DNA of 64,000 nt from assembly GCF_023078275.1 (NCBI RefSeq), contig NC_062990.1:9749549-9813548 (forward strand), in the 5' to 3' direction. Position numbers and translations under genes: made by a program. Below, one piece after another: positions 1 to 9,631 of this stretch. The notes under the pieces are model-generated. The model searched no databases and had not been told where the DNA came from. It saw nothing but the letters and a program-made list of their open reading frames with translations. Origin of the DNA: Leguminivora glycinivorella (taxonomy: Eukaryota > Arthropoda > Insecta > Lepidoptera > Tortricidae). The first letter of the stretch is position 1, and every line of letters starts with the position of its first letter.

Positions 1-110
1 CATTCGGCTACGGGTCCTTTTGTTACCTCTGTTTAATTGGTTTTTGTTTCTTGTGCATTACTTGTAAACTATGTGAGGTGTGCAATAAAGAGTATTGTAT
101 TATATTGTAA
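1..110 (+). repeat. 3' end of a dispersed lepidopteran repeat, cut by the window edge
   Basis: The window opens with CATTCGGCTACGGG, the right terminus of the foldback family also found at 2457-2606, 9545-9631, 12289-12437 and 63287-63432. It then runs into a GTGCAATAAAGAGTATTG tail, a short AT-rich ending like those of retroposed repeats. Only the right side is present. From 111 to 594 no gene or recognisable repeat was seen. Confidence 0.45.
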
Positions 111-594
111 GACAGCAACTTACTTCCCCGCCCTCAAAATAATATAATAATTAACATACTATCATGGGAAAGTATGAGGCACCTGATACTACGGCCTACT
201 TTATTATAAGAGATATACACATTTACATCAACGAAGATAGAGGTGTGTCAGCAAGAAGATTGATGGTCGAAACAGTGATTAACTTGTAGCCGAAATTAAT
301 TTAAATATGACCGGTAAACTAGTGTCGGTCTTGGAGAAAAGGGCCGTGGAATGTGCTTCGGTTACCTTATAAAAAGTCTTCTTCTTTTCAGCATATTTAC
401 CATACCTCTTTCATGGATTTCCATTCCGTTCTATATGCGGCGGCCCTGGCTTCTTTTTGATGTCGTCCGACCATCTGGCTCGTGGTTATAAGAAGTACTA
501 AAGTGAAACTGACTTAAGAAAAGACGGCAGGTACTAGCCAAGAGTCGATTGTCAAATAAATTATAAAAACAAAATGGTGATGTCGAAATAGTAC

Positions 595-907
595 ATTACG
601 ATACAAGTGCGTAAAAAAGGAAGTTCGAAACGAGTGGCGATAAATTAAAACACGACCGAAGGGAGTGTTTTAAATCGACACGACATCAGTACAGATGGTG
701 TTTTTTTGACGCACTAGTGCGAGAAGTGGTTCATTATATGCCAGGTCAAAACTTCGGAGGCTCATCTGTACTGAAAAACGTCGTACGATACACGTGCGAA
801 AAGGAAATTCGTAACTCGTGTCGATTTAAAACACTCCCTTCGGTCGTGTTTTAATTTATCGCCACTCGTTTCGAACTTCCTTTTTTACGCACTTGTATCG
901 TAATGTA
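595..907. repeat. Long imperfect palindrome (foldback repeat, family with GATACAAGTGCG ends)
   Basis: The left end reads CATTACGATACAAGTGCG and the right end CGCACTTGTATCGTAATG, so the two halves are inverted copies. Inner blocks are also mirrored, including GGAAGTTCGAAACGAGTGGCG and the stretch around ACACGACCGAAGGGAGTGTTTT. Relatives occur at 6580-6870 and 57289-57510. No protein is encoded. Open frames across it exist only because of the mirror structure. It is probably a non-autonomous foldback element; no target duplication could be fixed. Confidence 0.75.
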
Positions 908-1901
908 CTATTATTTATACATATGAGCCTATCTATCTATACTGTAGTGTCTCACTGTTGGGCAAAGGCCTCCCTCTCCCTCCGTCCCTTTCATGTATCT
1001 ACGACCTGTTTCTTACCAGTCCTTATTAAAGGGGTCAAGTCTAGATATAAAATATATAGGAATATTAAGCAAGATCTAATTGTATCAGTGAATCGTTCAA
1101 TAAGTGTATCAAACTCTCAAACTCTTCGGACCCTTTTATTGAGAACTACACATACAAACCTATTTATATTGATTTTATAGTATTTTATTTTGATATTATT
1201 CGAAGTATTAAAGATAACCAGTTAAGAATCGATGTTTTTAATTACTAATCGATTGAATCCCGTTATTAAATCGAAGGTATGCGGAGTTTTGATGGAAATA
1301 TTTAACGATTATAATGTTACTCAACTTGAGGTTATTTCTCATGCTTTATAATACCTATGTAGAGGAGTTCACTATTGGACTGCTAAGCCACCAAAGACGA
1401 TGTACCGGCACCACACAATAAATAAAATCACTGCAACAATCATCTGCTACGATGTCGTGGCGAATGATGAATATCTATACGTATAATAATTTTAATGGTA
1501 TTTCAATCAAAGACGCTTATGGGACCTTTTGTTTTAAAACAGAAAAAAAAATTGAAAATATTTTTTTGTTTCATAATTGGCTGGAAAATAATTTCATGAT
1601 CCATTAAATTACCTACTGTTTTCTTTTATGATAAATAAACCTTTTGCGGTTTAAATAAATAAATAAGTTAAAATCAAGATTGCGGCTCTAAATATTAAAT
1701 ATTATTTATTAATAAGTACTTACTTAATTAGTATAGAGCATTAGATCATACTGATTCTAGTCCTAGAAATAGGTGCGATAAAAAGATCAAGGCGAAGTCA
1801 AGTGGCAGTGATATGTTTATACACGATATCTAGTAATGCTAGCATAGAGTACCTAAACTAATTAGTTGAATTGAAGCCAAGAAGGAACCCTTTGGAAGTA
1901 A
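908..1901. other. AT-rich stretch without recognisable gene
   Basis: No frame with coding character and no repeat family recognised elsewhere in the window was found here. One 95-codon frame at 893-1180 starts inside the palindrome and lacks recognisable motifs. Confidence 0.5.
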
Positions 1902-2054
1902 GGGGCCCACATCTAGCGTCTCGCGAGCGTAGCGTCGGGCCAACTGTATGGAAAAAGACGCCGCGTCGACGTCGCGCGGACGCGGCGTCGGACTTTGCCA
2001 TGCAGTTGGCCCGACGCTACGCTCGCGAGACGCTAGATGTGGGGGGGGGGGGGG
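1902..2054. mobile_element. GC-rich hairpin MITE with about 45-bp inverted arms
   Basis: GGGCCCACATCTAGCGTC near the left is mirrored by GACGCTAGATGTGGG at the right. The shared arm continues through CTCGCGAGCGTAGCGTCGGGCCAACTG. A GC-rich centre (GTCGACGTCGCGCGGACGCG) is itself partly self-complementary. The right edge carries a run of 14 G. It is non-coding, and the overlapping open frames on both strands are palindrome shadows. The GC content stands out sharply from the AT-rich flanks, as with the hairpins at 48440-48580 and 50593-50910. Confidence 0.75.
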
Positions 2055-2255
2055 CATAGGAACAACAATATTTCAAATATTTTTTATTGCTCACCAATAT
2101 TACAAGGTCATGACATCAAAAATTAAGCACAAAATTAAGTAATTTAATTTAATAATTTACCAGGATTTTAATGAATTTCCTTTTTTGAATCAGATAGGTA
2201 ATCGATGACTAAAATTTCTGCACTATGGCAAAATACCAAGTTAAAATTGCGCAAG

Positions 2256-2442
2256 GCTCCATACAAACGTCCACTCCCCATTTAGGGAAATGGGGGGTTA
2301 GAAGAAGACAAAAAGTAGCCTATGTCACTCTCCATCCCTTCAACTATCTTCACTTAAAATTCACGTTAATTCGTCGCTCCGTTTTGCCGTGAAAGACGGA
2401 CAAACAAACAGACACACACTTTCCCATTTATATTAGTATGGA
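2256..2442 (-). mobile_element. Miniature Helitron (LEP1-like), 3' end missing
   Basis: This is one of 12 copies in the window of a short non-autonomous Helitron-like repeat. It reads on the minus strand from TCCATACTAATA (complement at 2431-2442) through the GGGAAAGTGTGTGTCTG core and the TGTCACTCTCC block. It ends in the TTTAGGGAAATGGGGG variant rather than the CTAG terminus, so the 3' hairpin and CTAG are lost. It has no coding capacity; Helitrons of this kind depend on a Rep/helicase protein from elsewhere. Confidence 0.8.
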
Positions 2443-2456
2443 CTACTGTACAGGGT

Positions 2457-2606
2457 GCGTAGCCGAATGGCACAAACGCTCACGAAACGCTCACGAAACG
2501 AAACGCTAGTAGATATCTATCTCTATCGCGCTTGTGTATTGGCGCCAGACTATCTTTCGCGGCGTTTCGTTTTCGTTTCGCGTCGGAGAAATGCCATTCG
2601 GCTACG
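2457..2606. repeat. Foldback repeat with GTAGCCGAATGGC termini
   Basis: GTAGCCGAATGGC at the left pairs with GCCATTCGGCTAC at the right. The interior contains ACGCTCACGAAACG, TATCTATCTCTATCGC and GGCGTTTCGTTTTCG blocks. Related copies: 9545-9631 (right part), 12289-12437 and 63287-63432, plus a terminus at 1-14. It is non-coding and carried as a dispersed inverted-terminal repeat. Confidence 0.75.
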
Positions 2607-2621
2607 GGGCCTCTAGCTTCT

Positions 2622-2862
2622 GTCACAGTATAATAAAGAGTACTATCGTACAGTATGGCCACTCCTGCTCCCCGCTGAAATCGCCGCCCACCCCCTCTCG
2701 GTTACCTGACAGTTACCGCCTGTCAAAAACGCTAACAGTCGGCCTGTCATATGTCACTCATACAAGCATAGTACGCGTTCACCTACACGAGCTTAGACTG
2801 TGTGCTAGGAACGAGCCTCTTTCATATATTTGATCGCCAGTGTCCGAGGTGTGCTTCTGTCA
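2622..2862 (+). repeat. Dispersed repeat, same family as 29300-29545
   Basis: The segment from ACAGTATAATAAAGAGTAC to CGAGGTGTGC is the reverse complement, with scattered differences, of 29300-29545. Shared blocks include ATCGTACAGTATGGCC, CAGTTACCGCCTGTCAAAAA and ACGCGTTCACCTACACGAGC. Open frames on both strands are shared by the two copies only because the sequence is repeated. Class unknown. Confidence 0.65.
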
Positions 2863-3193
2863 GTTACTCCGATTTTTTAAAATACACTTCCCATAGTTCC
2901 CATAGCCTTGTAAGTAATTTGCCACGCATACCAAATATACGTTAATTACTAAACCACGATATTCCTTTTCATACTTATCAGATTTTGTAACAGAATAATA
3001 TCATTCTCATCTAAAATGTACAGGGCTAAGGTGCAGTTTGGTTTGAAGACTGTGCTGTTCTCTGTTTGGCGATATGATTATTGTGGTCATGCAAAATATT
3101 GGAGAAATATCGGCAGAAACCCTTTTAGAGCAGAAACTCACACACATATATGTATAGCTATGTTGTGTTGTATTTTAAGTATATATATATATT

Positions 3194-3224
<31 letters not shown>

Positions 3225-4116
3225 CCTCTATAATGAATGTAAATACGTAAACAATTTATATGAACGAGTACCCTGTACCAATTTTTCGGTCACTGAATAT
3301 TACTGTGTAAAATTTCAATACAATATCAGTTTTAAAATCACAGTTCTAATTAATAAACCCTCTATAATCATTAAAAAATAAATTAAGAGTTCACTGACCC
3401 CACGTGTTACATACATTATGTCTAGCCGAATTAGGTAATGTAATTCTAAAAGCGCGTTTGAAGCGTATCGAAATGTAGGAAGTTGGTCGTAATTCTTGCG
3501 GGCTAGCATGTTACCGTGGACTGTTCGTTACACGTACTTAAACACGTATGAGGCTGTTAGCAAGGTGCATGTACGTACACACATGTCAAATTTTAGGGAA
3601 AGGTGCCTAACCAACGTAGTAATTTCCACAGCGACAGCGAACAACACGCTAATATATTTAATGTAATATCTACTCGTAAAAATCTGTAAATGTGAGTGTG
3701 TTTATAAAACGTGGCACTTTGTCGGTTACCATTAAGGCGAGATTTACCTGTATCTTTATATGAATAAACGAACGAAGCGGCTTTATAGCAATCGACAAAG
3801 TGGGACGTTTTCCTGTGCACACTCACAAATTATACCGGTTGTCGTACCGTAAACCAACCAACGCCAAAATTAAAAGGGGTGATAGGACATCTCATTATAG
3901 CTGTGCAATTCGCGAAAAGTTTGTACATTAGGATCACGTTTCCGATTTTGATAAAAATTGGTAGGCTTATAGAATCCATGATGCTGAGCAAGATCCACTA
4001 GGTTTCCCAAAATGTCCTAGGTTGCTTGTATGACACCTTCCTCAGATGTTTGCTATAACGCCACCCTAAGGCGGTTGAGAATTGAGGGAAGGCATGGATA
4101 AATTCGCACACATCCA
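2863..4116. other. AT-rich stretch with a (TA)n microsatellite
   Basis: An interrupted TA dinucleotide run lies at about 3178-3225. The 121-codon frame at 3016-3381 runs straight through it and has no domain signature. No other structure was recognised. Confidence 0.5.
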
Positions 4117-4145
4117 GCAGGCCTCCGTGGCGCAGTTGGAGAGGT
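4117..4145 (+). repeat. 5' head of a tRNA-derived SINE, truncated
   Basis: GCCTCCGTGGCGCAGTTGG matches the start of a tRNA-like head, with a box A-like GTGGCGCAGTTGG. The sequence then diverges and no box B follows, so only the first part of the SINE head remains. Confidence 0.35.
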
Positions 4146-4202
4146 GTGAATTTTTCCATTTTTCCTTTAATTTAAAAATATATGATATTTTAAGTGCAGG
4201 TC

Positions 4203-4346
4203 TTTGAAGGGATGGAGAGTGACATAGGCTACTTTTTGTCTCTTTCTAACTTCCCACTTTCCTAAAATGGGGGGAGGAAGTTTGTATGGAGTGCTCCACA
4301 ATTTTCGAATTTGACGCGAGCGAAGCCGCTAGCAAAAGCTAACTAG
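4203..4346 (+). mobile_element. Miniature Helitron (LEP1-like), 5' part missing
   Basis: It begins within the family at TTGAAGGGATGGAGAGTGACATA-like sequence and carries the longer variant with AAATGGGGGGAGGAAG before the end. It finishes CGAAGCCGCTAGCAAAAGCTAACTAG, giving the expected CTAG with an extra AACT. The 5' half, with TCCATACTAATATTATAAAT, is absent. Non-coding. Confidence 0.75.
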
Positions 4347-5270
4347 TAGTAAATAAATGCACAAGTCATCCTTCTAACCCAATTGCAGTTGAGTAGGTAA
4401 TCGTGATCATGATGCATGGTGGCCGCATTTTATATTCCAAATTTAAATAGAGTTTTGAAATAAAGCGAACCAGCTTGGACCATAGAGTCCATAGACCATT
4501 GTTTGTTGTTTTTATTGCTTTTTCCTGCGTTTTGTGAAAATTGAAAACGTAATGTTAGATTTTAGATTACTTTGATTTATTTTTATTGCAGTACAAGCGC
4601 TTGTAAGTAGATTTTTGTTGTATGTTACATAATGTTGTAAAATGTGGGTCTATCTTTTGAACATCAGAAAATTTTATATCTGATCTATTTAAATTATCCA
4701 TTTAGTTCTGTTTAAATTATGTATTTGTGTTAATGTTTAATATGTTTTTGTTACAGGTACATAAAAAAAAATTGGCACCATCTAGGCCACTGTACCTTTT
4801 TCTCTATGGCTTTGAGGTACGTTTTTTTTTTAGACTTTATCCGTCTATACGGACTTACATATGTCTTTGACAGTAGTGAGTAGGTATCTAGGTGTGAAAT
4901 ATATGTTGGTGTGTACCTCTATGTCCTTTTAAAATGAATGAATGAGACTGTAAATTTGATTGTATAGAAAGACTCATAACAAGCCTGTCTGTCAACCCAT
5001 CAACCAATAAAAAAACTAGATTAGTTACCATAATTCCCGTTCTCCACACAAAATCGATGAATACAGATGAGTCGATACAATCGAGTTATGGCCCATTGAC
5101 TGATCGATTCTTATGCAGACTAGTCGATTTACATGACTATGAGATTTCCTATGGAAATTGGGTGATAATAGTATTAATGTATATTAGGGTGTACAATGGA
5201 TCCAATCTGTATTGACAGGTCATTGTGAACTAGAATTTGTTCGTAAAACTAGCACTTAGCTAATTTCCTT
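4347..5270. other. AT-rich stretch, nothing recognised
   Basis: No coding frame, tRNA or repeat family shared with the rest of the window was identified here. Confidence 0.45.
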
Positions 5271-6558
5271 TTCCCCTCACTAGCTCGGAAACACGTGTTT
5301 TGTCCTTTAATAGCAGCGGGTAAAAACGCATTTTATCCACTAGTGGGTAAAGTAATTTGACCTTGAATAAAGTCAAATTAACTGCTTTGAAATTGAAAAA
5401 GTAGGTGAATCTAGTACTTAATAAAGATGATTTCCCACCTGTGGAACTACTGGAAGCAGTAATAAACGCATTTTTTGCGTTATAGTTTCCTCGCTATAGT
5501 GAGGGGAAAAGTTTTGTATTACACTCGGGTGCAAATGTATTTTTCCCCTCACTAGCTCGGAAACACGTGTTTTGTCCTTTAATACCAGCGGGTAAAAACG
5601 CATTTTATCCACTAGTGGGTAAAGTAATTTGACCTTGAATAAAGTCAAATTAACTGCTTTAAAATTGATAAAAGTAGGTGAATCTAGTAATAAAGATGAT
5701 TTACCACCTGTGGAACTACTGACAGCAGTGATAAACGCATTTTTTGCGTTGTAGTTTCCTCGCTATAGTGAGGGGAAAATTTTTGTGTTACACTCGGGTG
5801 CAAATGTATTTTACTTCTCGTGTGTTAAAAAACTCGCAAGTTCAGGATTCTATTCTCGAACCACTCGCTTCGCTCGTGGTTCAACTATAGAATCCTTTCA
5901 CTTGCTCGTTTTTCAATTCCACACTCGGCGTTAAAATACAACTTTGCCCCCTTGTATAACAAATAACTATTACTTCTCGTGTGTTAAAAAACTCGCAAGT
6001 TCAGGATTCTATTCTCGAACCACTCGCTTCGCTCGTGATTCAACTATAGAATCCTTTCACTTGCTCGTTTTTCAATTCCACACTCGGCGTTAAAATACAA
6101 CTTTGCCCCCTTGTATAACAATAGTTATTTGTTATACAAGGGGGCAAAGTTGTATTTTAACGCCGAGTGTGGAATTGAAAAACGAGCAAGTGAAAGGAGT
6201 CTATAGTTGAACCACGAGCGAAGCGAGTGGTTCAAGAATAGAATCCTGAACTTGCGAGTTTTTTAACACACGAGAAGTAAAATACATTTGCACCCGAGTG
6301 TAACACAGAACTTTTCCCCTCACTATAGCGAGGAAACTACAACGCAAAAAATGCGCTTATCACTGCTTCCAGTAGTTCCACAGGTGGTAAATCAACTTCA
6401 CCTACTTCAACTAGATTCACCTACTTTTATCAATTTTAAAGCAGTTAATTTGACTTTATTCAAGGTCAAATTACTTTACCCACTAGTGGATAAAATGCGT
6501 TTTTACCCGCTGGTATTAAAGGACAAAACACGTGTTTCCGAGCTAGTGAGGGGAAAAT
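5271..6558. mobile_element. Compound foldback element built of units A-A-B-B then inverted B-A
   Basis: Unit A (about 270 bp, bounded by CCCCTCACTAGCTCGG and CTATAGTGAGGGGAAAA) occurs at about 5271-5535 and 5543-5780, and inverted at about 6300-6556. Unit B (about 155 bp, from ACTTCTCGTGTGTTAAAAAA to CCCCCTTGTATAACAA) occurs at about 5812-5970 and 5971-6120, and inverted at about 6127-6282. The centre of symmetry lies near 6122-6126. A single A-B copy sits at 45438-45832. Open frames within are repeats of one another and carry no domains. The arrangement is a foldback-type non-autonomous element with internal tandem duplication. Confidence 0.8.
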
Positions 6559-6579
6559 AACTATTATACTATAATAGTA

Positions 6580-6870
6580 CATTAATACGATACAAGTGCG
6601 TAAAAAAGGAAGTTCGAAACTAGTGGCATTACATTAAAACCCGACCGAAGAGAGTGTTTTAAATCGACACTAGTTACGAACTTTCTTTTTCGCACGTGTA
6701 TCCGTACGACATTTTTCAGTAGGTACAGATGGCCCTCCGAAGTTTCGACCTGACATATAATGAACCACTTCTCGCACTCGTGTCGATTTAAAACACTCCC
6801 TACGGTCGTGTTTTAATTTATCGCCACTCGTTTCGAACTTCCTTTTTTCCGCACTTGAATCGTAATGTAT
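6580..6870. repeat. Palindromic repeat, relative of 595-907
   Basis: The left end ATACGATACAAGTGCG is mirrored by CGCACTTGAATCGTAATG. The internal CGACCGAAGAGAGTGTTTT and AAAACACTCCCTACGGTCG blocks are also inverted. It starts about 20 bp after the foldback at 5271-6558. Non-coding. Confidence 0.7.
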
Positions 6871-6994
6871 GTTACATCGTGTGGTCCTTATGCTGTTACT
6901 CCCGTTATCACCTTCTCTTGTGGGTATGGTAGAAGTCGACTGTGGGGTGTGGGTTCTATTGTGGTGTAGGCGATGGCTATGAAACCTCTGACTG

Positions 6995-7103
6995 TAAAAT
7001 AACAATTTTGTTTTTATTCAACCCCTTAATTGCTAAGAATGACACCGAAACGTGAGTTTTGATGTGCTCTGCCTGCCCTTTTTGGTAATACAGGCGTTTT
7101 TAT
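6995..7103 (+). repeat. Dispersed repeat fragment shared with 52029-52140
   Basis: Both copies share, in order, TTCAACCCCTTA, a degenerate GCCAAGAGTGGCACTGAAAC-like block, TCTGCCT(A/G)CCC and ATACAGGCGT. The order is that of a 3' untranslated region of a lepidopteran LINE, but neither copy encodes protein, so the class is inferred. Confidence 0.5.
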
Positions 7104-7555
7104 GCAGGGTCCGTTTGCCAACATTCCTCGCATTGTAAAATTTGTAGAAATTAAAGCCGTGCAGACTTAGCATGGTCCTGTAGGGAATTAAAAATACGAA
7201 AGTTCACTTACATATCGGCACCTTTCCAAGAAAGGGTTCAACACACACCTCAAGTGGCTCATAAAAAAACCTAATACGTTACGAAAACCAATGAAGTCAT
7301 CACTCAAAAAATAGTACGCTTCCATCCTTCTCACTCTTTCACATTTGCTTATCTTCCGTCTCTCTCACTCGTCCCAAATACCGACACGTAGAGGAAACAT
7401 TGTTTCGTTGTTTAAAAAGTACAAGACGGTTATTGATTGGGTTCCGTATAGTTTCCGTTTGATGTTTTTTATAGGGTTATAGTTATGGTTGTTGAGAAAC
7501 TTCCTGATGAGATTTCGTGTTTATATTGGGTGGAAGTATCAACGCTGTGTGCTCA
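7104..7555. other. Stretch without recognisable feature
   Basis: Nothing beyond short AT-rich sequence is seen. GGGTTCCGTATAGTTTCCG at 7439 recalls the AGGGTTCCGTA terminus of the repeat at 44635 but is too short to classify. Confidence 0.4.
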
Positions 7556-7732
7556 TCCATATTAATATTATAAATGGGAAAGTGTGTGTCTGTTTGTTTG
7601 TCCGTCTTTCACGGCAAAACGGAGCGACAAATTGACGTTATTTTTTTAAATGGAGATAGTTGAAGGGAAGAAGATGACATAGGCTACTTTTTGTCTCTTT
7701 CTTACGCGAGGGAAGCCGCGGGCAAAAGCTAG
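7556..7732 (+). mobile_element. Miniature Helitron (LEP1-like), full length
   Basis: It begins TCCATATTAATATTATAAAT after an A and ends GGGCAAAAGCTAG before a T, the A^T target and TC/CTAG termini typical of Helitrons. The GAGGGAAGCCGCGGGC stretch just before the end can form the short terminal hairpin. Length is 177 bp. No Rep/helicase is encoded, so it is non-autonomous. Confidence 0.88.
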
Positions 7733-7764
7733 TATGTTTTATTTTCAAACAACATTGTTGGTTG

Positions 7765-7912
7765 TCGATGTCGTCGGGTTGGAAGGTCAGATGGCAGTCG
7801 CTTTCGTAAAAATAGTGCCTACGCCAAATCTTGGGATTAGTTGTCATGGCGGACCCCAGGCTCCCATGATCCGTGGCAAATGCCGAGATAACGCAAGGAG
7901 GATGATGATTGT
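7765..7912 (+). mobile_element. 3' end of an RTE-type LINE (untranslated tail)
   Basis: It shares GGTCAGATGGCA(G/A)TCGCTTTCGTAAAA, GCCAAATCTTGGGATTAG and AACGCAAGGAGGATGATGA with 59164-59290. The ending GGATGATGAT is a short GAT-type tandem tail as used by RTE LINEs in place of poly(A). A 63-codon frame here is shadowed by a similar one in the other copy and is not a gene. It is a 5'-truncated insertion. Confidence 0.6.
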
Positions 7913-7915
7913 TGG

Positions 7916-9054
7916 TTGTCGATAGGTAAGCGTAATTAAAATTTGCAGGTATAATACTAAAGCTACATTACATTACGTCTTTGCCTTTGGCTAATAGTCT
8001 GTGGTCAAGAGTAAGCCCATTTATAATAAAAAAAAACATGCCTACATTACCTACTCTTTTGATTGAAAATGACACATAATTATAAATATATATAATATAT
8101 ATTATAACCGTTGGCTCCATAATTTTCTTATGGTAAATTCGGGCACGCCAGTTTTTTTATATGTGATTTTTAGGCATTTATCCATCTTATCTACATTTAG
8201 GTCTTATAAATTGACCATTTATAACAAGGTAGGAGACTGTGGTATTAAACTATAAAGCAAAGGGTCAATCTGTCAGTATATATAAAAAAAAACAAAAATG
8301 TACGATCATTCTCGATAGATCCAGTCTTTAGATCCAAAATGGATCTAACGAAACTTATTTTTCTTCATAGATCCAAATGTTATGTTGAAAAATAAATGGA
8401 AAATACTTAGTAACGTTAGTTCCATTAAGTTCTACTATGATCTAAATGGATCTAAAGAGAATGTTTTCCTCAACATAGAAACAATCATTCGAAATGCGCT
8501 TCAAGGCTTTAGGGATTGCCTACCCATATACTATGCCGAACTTTAATCTCAGAATATCGGGCAAATATAAAATCTTGACTTAGTTTCAGGGTCTCCTATC
8601 TATGTATGTATAATTGTATGTTGTATTTTTTTATATTGGAAATTGTCGAACTATTAGCAGACGATTTATTTATTGCAATCCCTCGGTTGCGGAATCCCAA
8701 AACCTATTCGCTTAAAATTCCGTACAGCGCTCATTTGTCTAAACTTGGCGTTTTTTTTTATGTTTCCGATTATCGACGGCGATAGCTTAAAATGTACGGG
8801 AACTGAATATTTACAGCTCTTTTATAAAGTAGCGTATTGCTCATAAAACTTGGCAATAAAAAATAGAAGGACAATAGGCGACATATTTAGGTGACGCTTT
8901 GCTTGACTATTATTGCGTTGTTCGGTATTTTACGTACGGTCAATGAATTTGATTACGTGCATGGTACCAACATTGTAACCGTTTTTAACTTACTGGGCAT
9001 TTTCAGACCTTACAGAAGACCGCAGCTAAATAACACTAGAACCTACTCATAGTT
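7916..9054. other. AT-rich stretch with a cluster of GATCCA/TGGATCT motifs
   Basis: No gene was recognised. Between 8317 and 8455 the motif AGATCCA or its relative GATCTA recurs in both orientations at least six times, next to AAATGG. This local structure is not explained by a known family. Confidence 0.4.
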
Positions 9055-9150
9055 TTAACTTCTGATTAGCAGAAACGTCTGCAATCGATGCCGTTATCCA
9101 GAGGCCGTGAGTTCAAGTCTCACCCAAGGCAGACATTTTCCACTTTTAAA
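9055..9150 (+). repeat. tRNA-derived SINE fragment (family with AGTTCAAGTCTCACCC box B)
   Basis: ACTTCTGATTAGCAGAAACG followed by TCTGCAATCGATGCC is shared with 43775-43810. CCAGAGGCCGTGAG, the T-arm sequence AGTTCAAGTCT, and CACCCAAGGCAGACATTTTC are shared with 44092-44150. The D-arm and anticodon arm are deleted, leaving a T-arm plus the SINE body CATTTTCCACTTTTAAA. Confidence 0.65.
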
Positions 9151-9179
9151 CCTACTCATAGTGTTGTGTTACTTGTGTT

Positions 9180-9478
9180 CCTGCCGGTGAGTAAGGCTGC
9201 CAGAGCTCAACGAGGGTGCGGTGTGCTGATGACGGGGGACTTACGGAACTGACTTATTCCGTCTATTGTCCTTTTAGTCGTCGGCAACCCGAACCCTCCT
9301 TGGAACTTGTACACTCCTTTTTGCTGTGTATTTAACACAGCAAAAGGGAATGTACAAGTTTCTAATGGGGTGGCAACGCGCATGTGACTTTGAATTGCAG
9401 GCGTCCATAGGTTACGGTGACCGCTTTCCATCAGGCGGGCCGTACGCTTGTTTGCCACCGACGTAGTATAAAAAAAAA
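9180..9478 (+). repeat. 3' end of a dispersed retroposon with A-rich tail
   Basis: The segment contains GGCGTCCATAGGTTACGGTG, CATCAGGCGGGCCGTACGC and TTGCCACCGACGTAGTATAAAAAAAA. This arrangement is a very common lepidopteran repeat ending (recognised from memory, not searched). A hairpin at about 9306-9359 pairs AACTTGTAC with GTACAAGTT around TGCTGTG...CACAGCA. The 99-codon minus-strand frame over it has no domain. Confidence 0.5.
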
Positions 9479-9544
9479 TCGGGACCCAAAAATTTTTAGT
9501 TAGCAAAAATTAACTCGATGTCAGTTTTGTGACGACAATTGGCT

Positions 9545-9631
9545 GGCTCTGTCGCGCCAATACGCAAGAGCGATAGAGATAGATAGCTACGAAAGAGATA
9601 TTATCGTGAGCGTTTGTACATTCGGCTACGT
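9545..9631. repeat. Foldback repeat fragment (CATTCGGCTACG terminus)
   Basis: It shares TCGCGCCAATACGCAAGAGCG, ATAGAGATAGATAG and the end CATTCGGCTACGT with 2457-2606 and 63287-63432. The left terminus is missing. Confidence 0.6.

Noticed and set aside
893..1180. 95-codon frame
   Set aside because: It starts within the palindrome at 595-907 and has no motif or codon bias.
1839..2142. Overlapping 60-70-codon frames on both strands with similar peptides
   Set aside because: They are mirror images produced by the hairpin MITE at 1902-2054.
5418..6560. Frames of 76 and 90 codons containing PLVDKMRFYPLVLKDKTR
   Set aside because: The same repeat unit read in both orientations of the foldback element. 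There is no domain, and the lone copy at 45438 lacks part of it.
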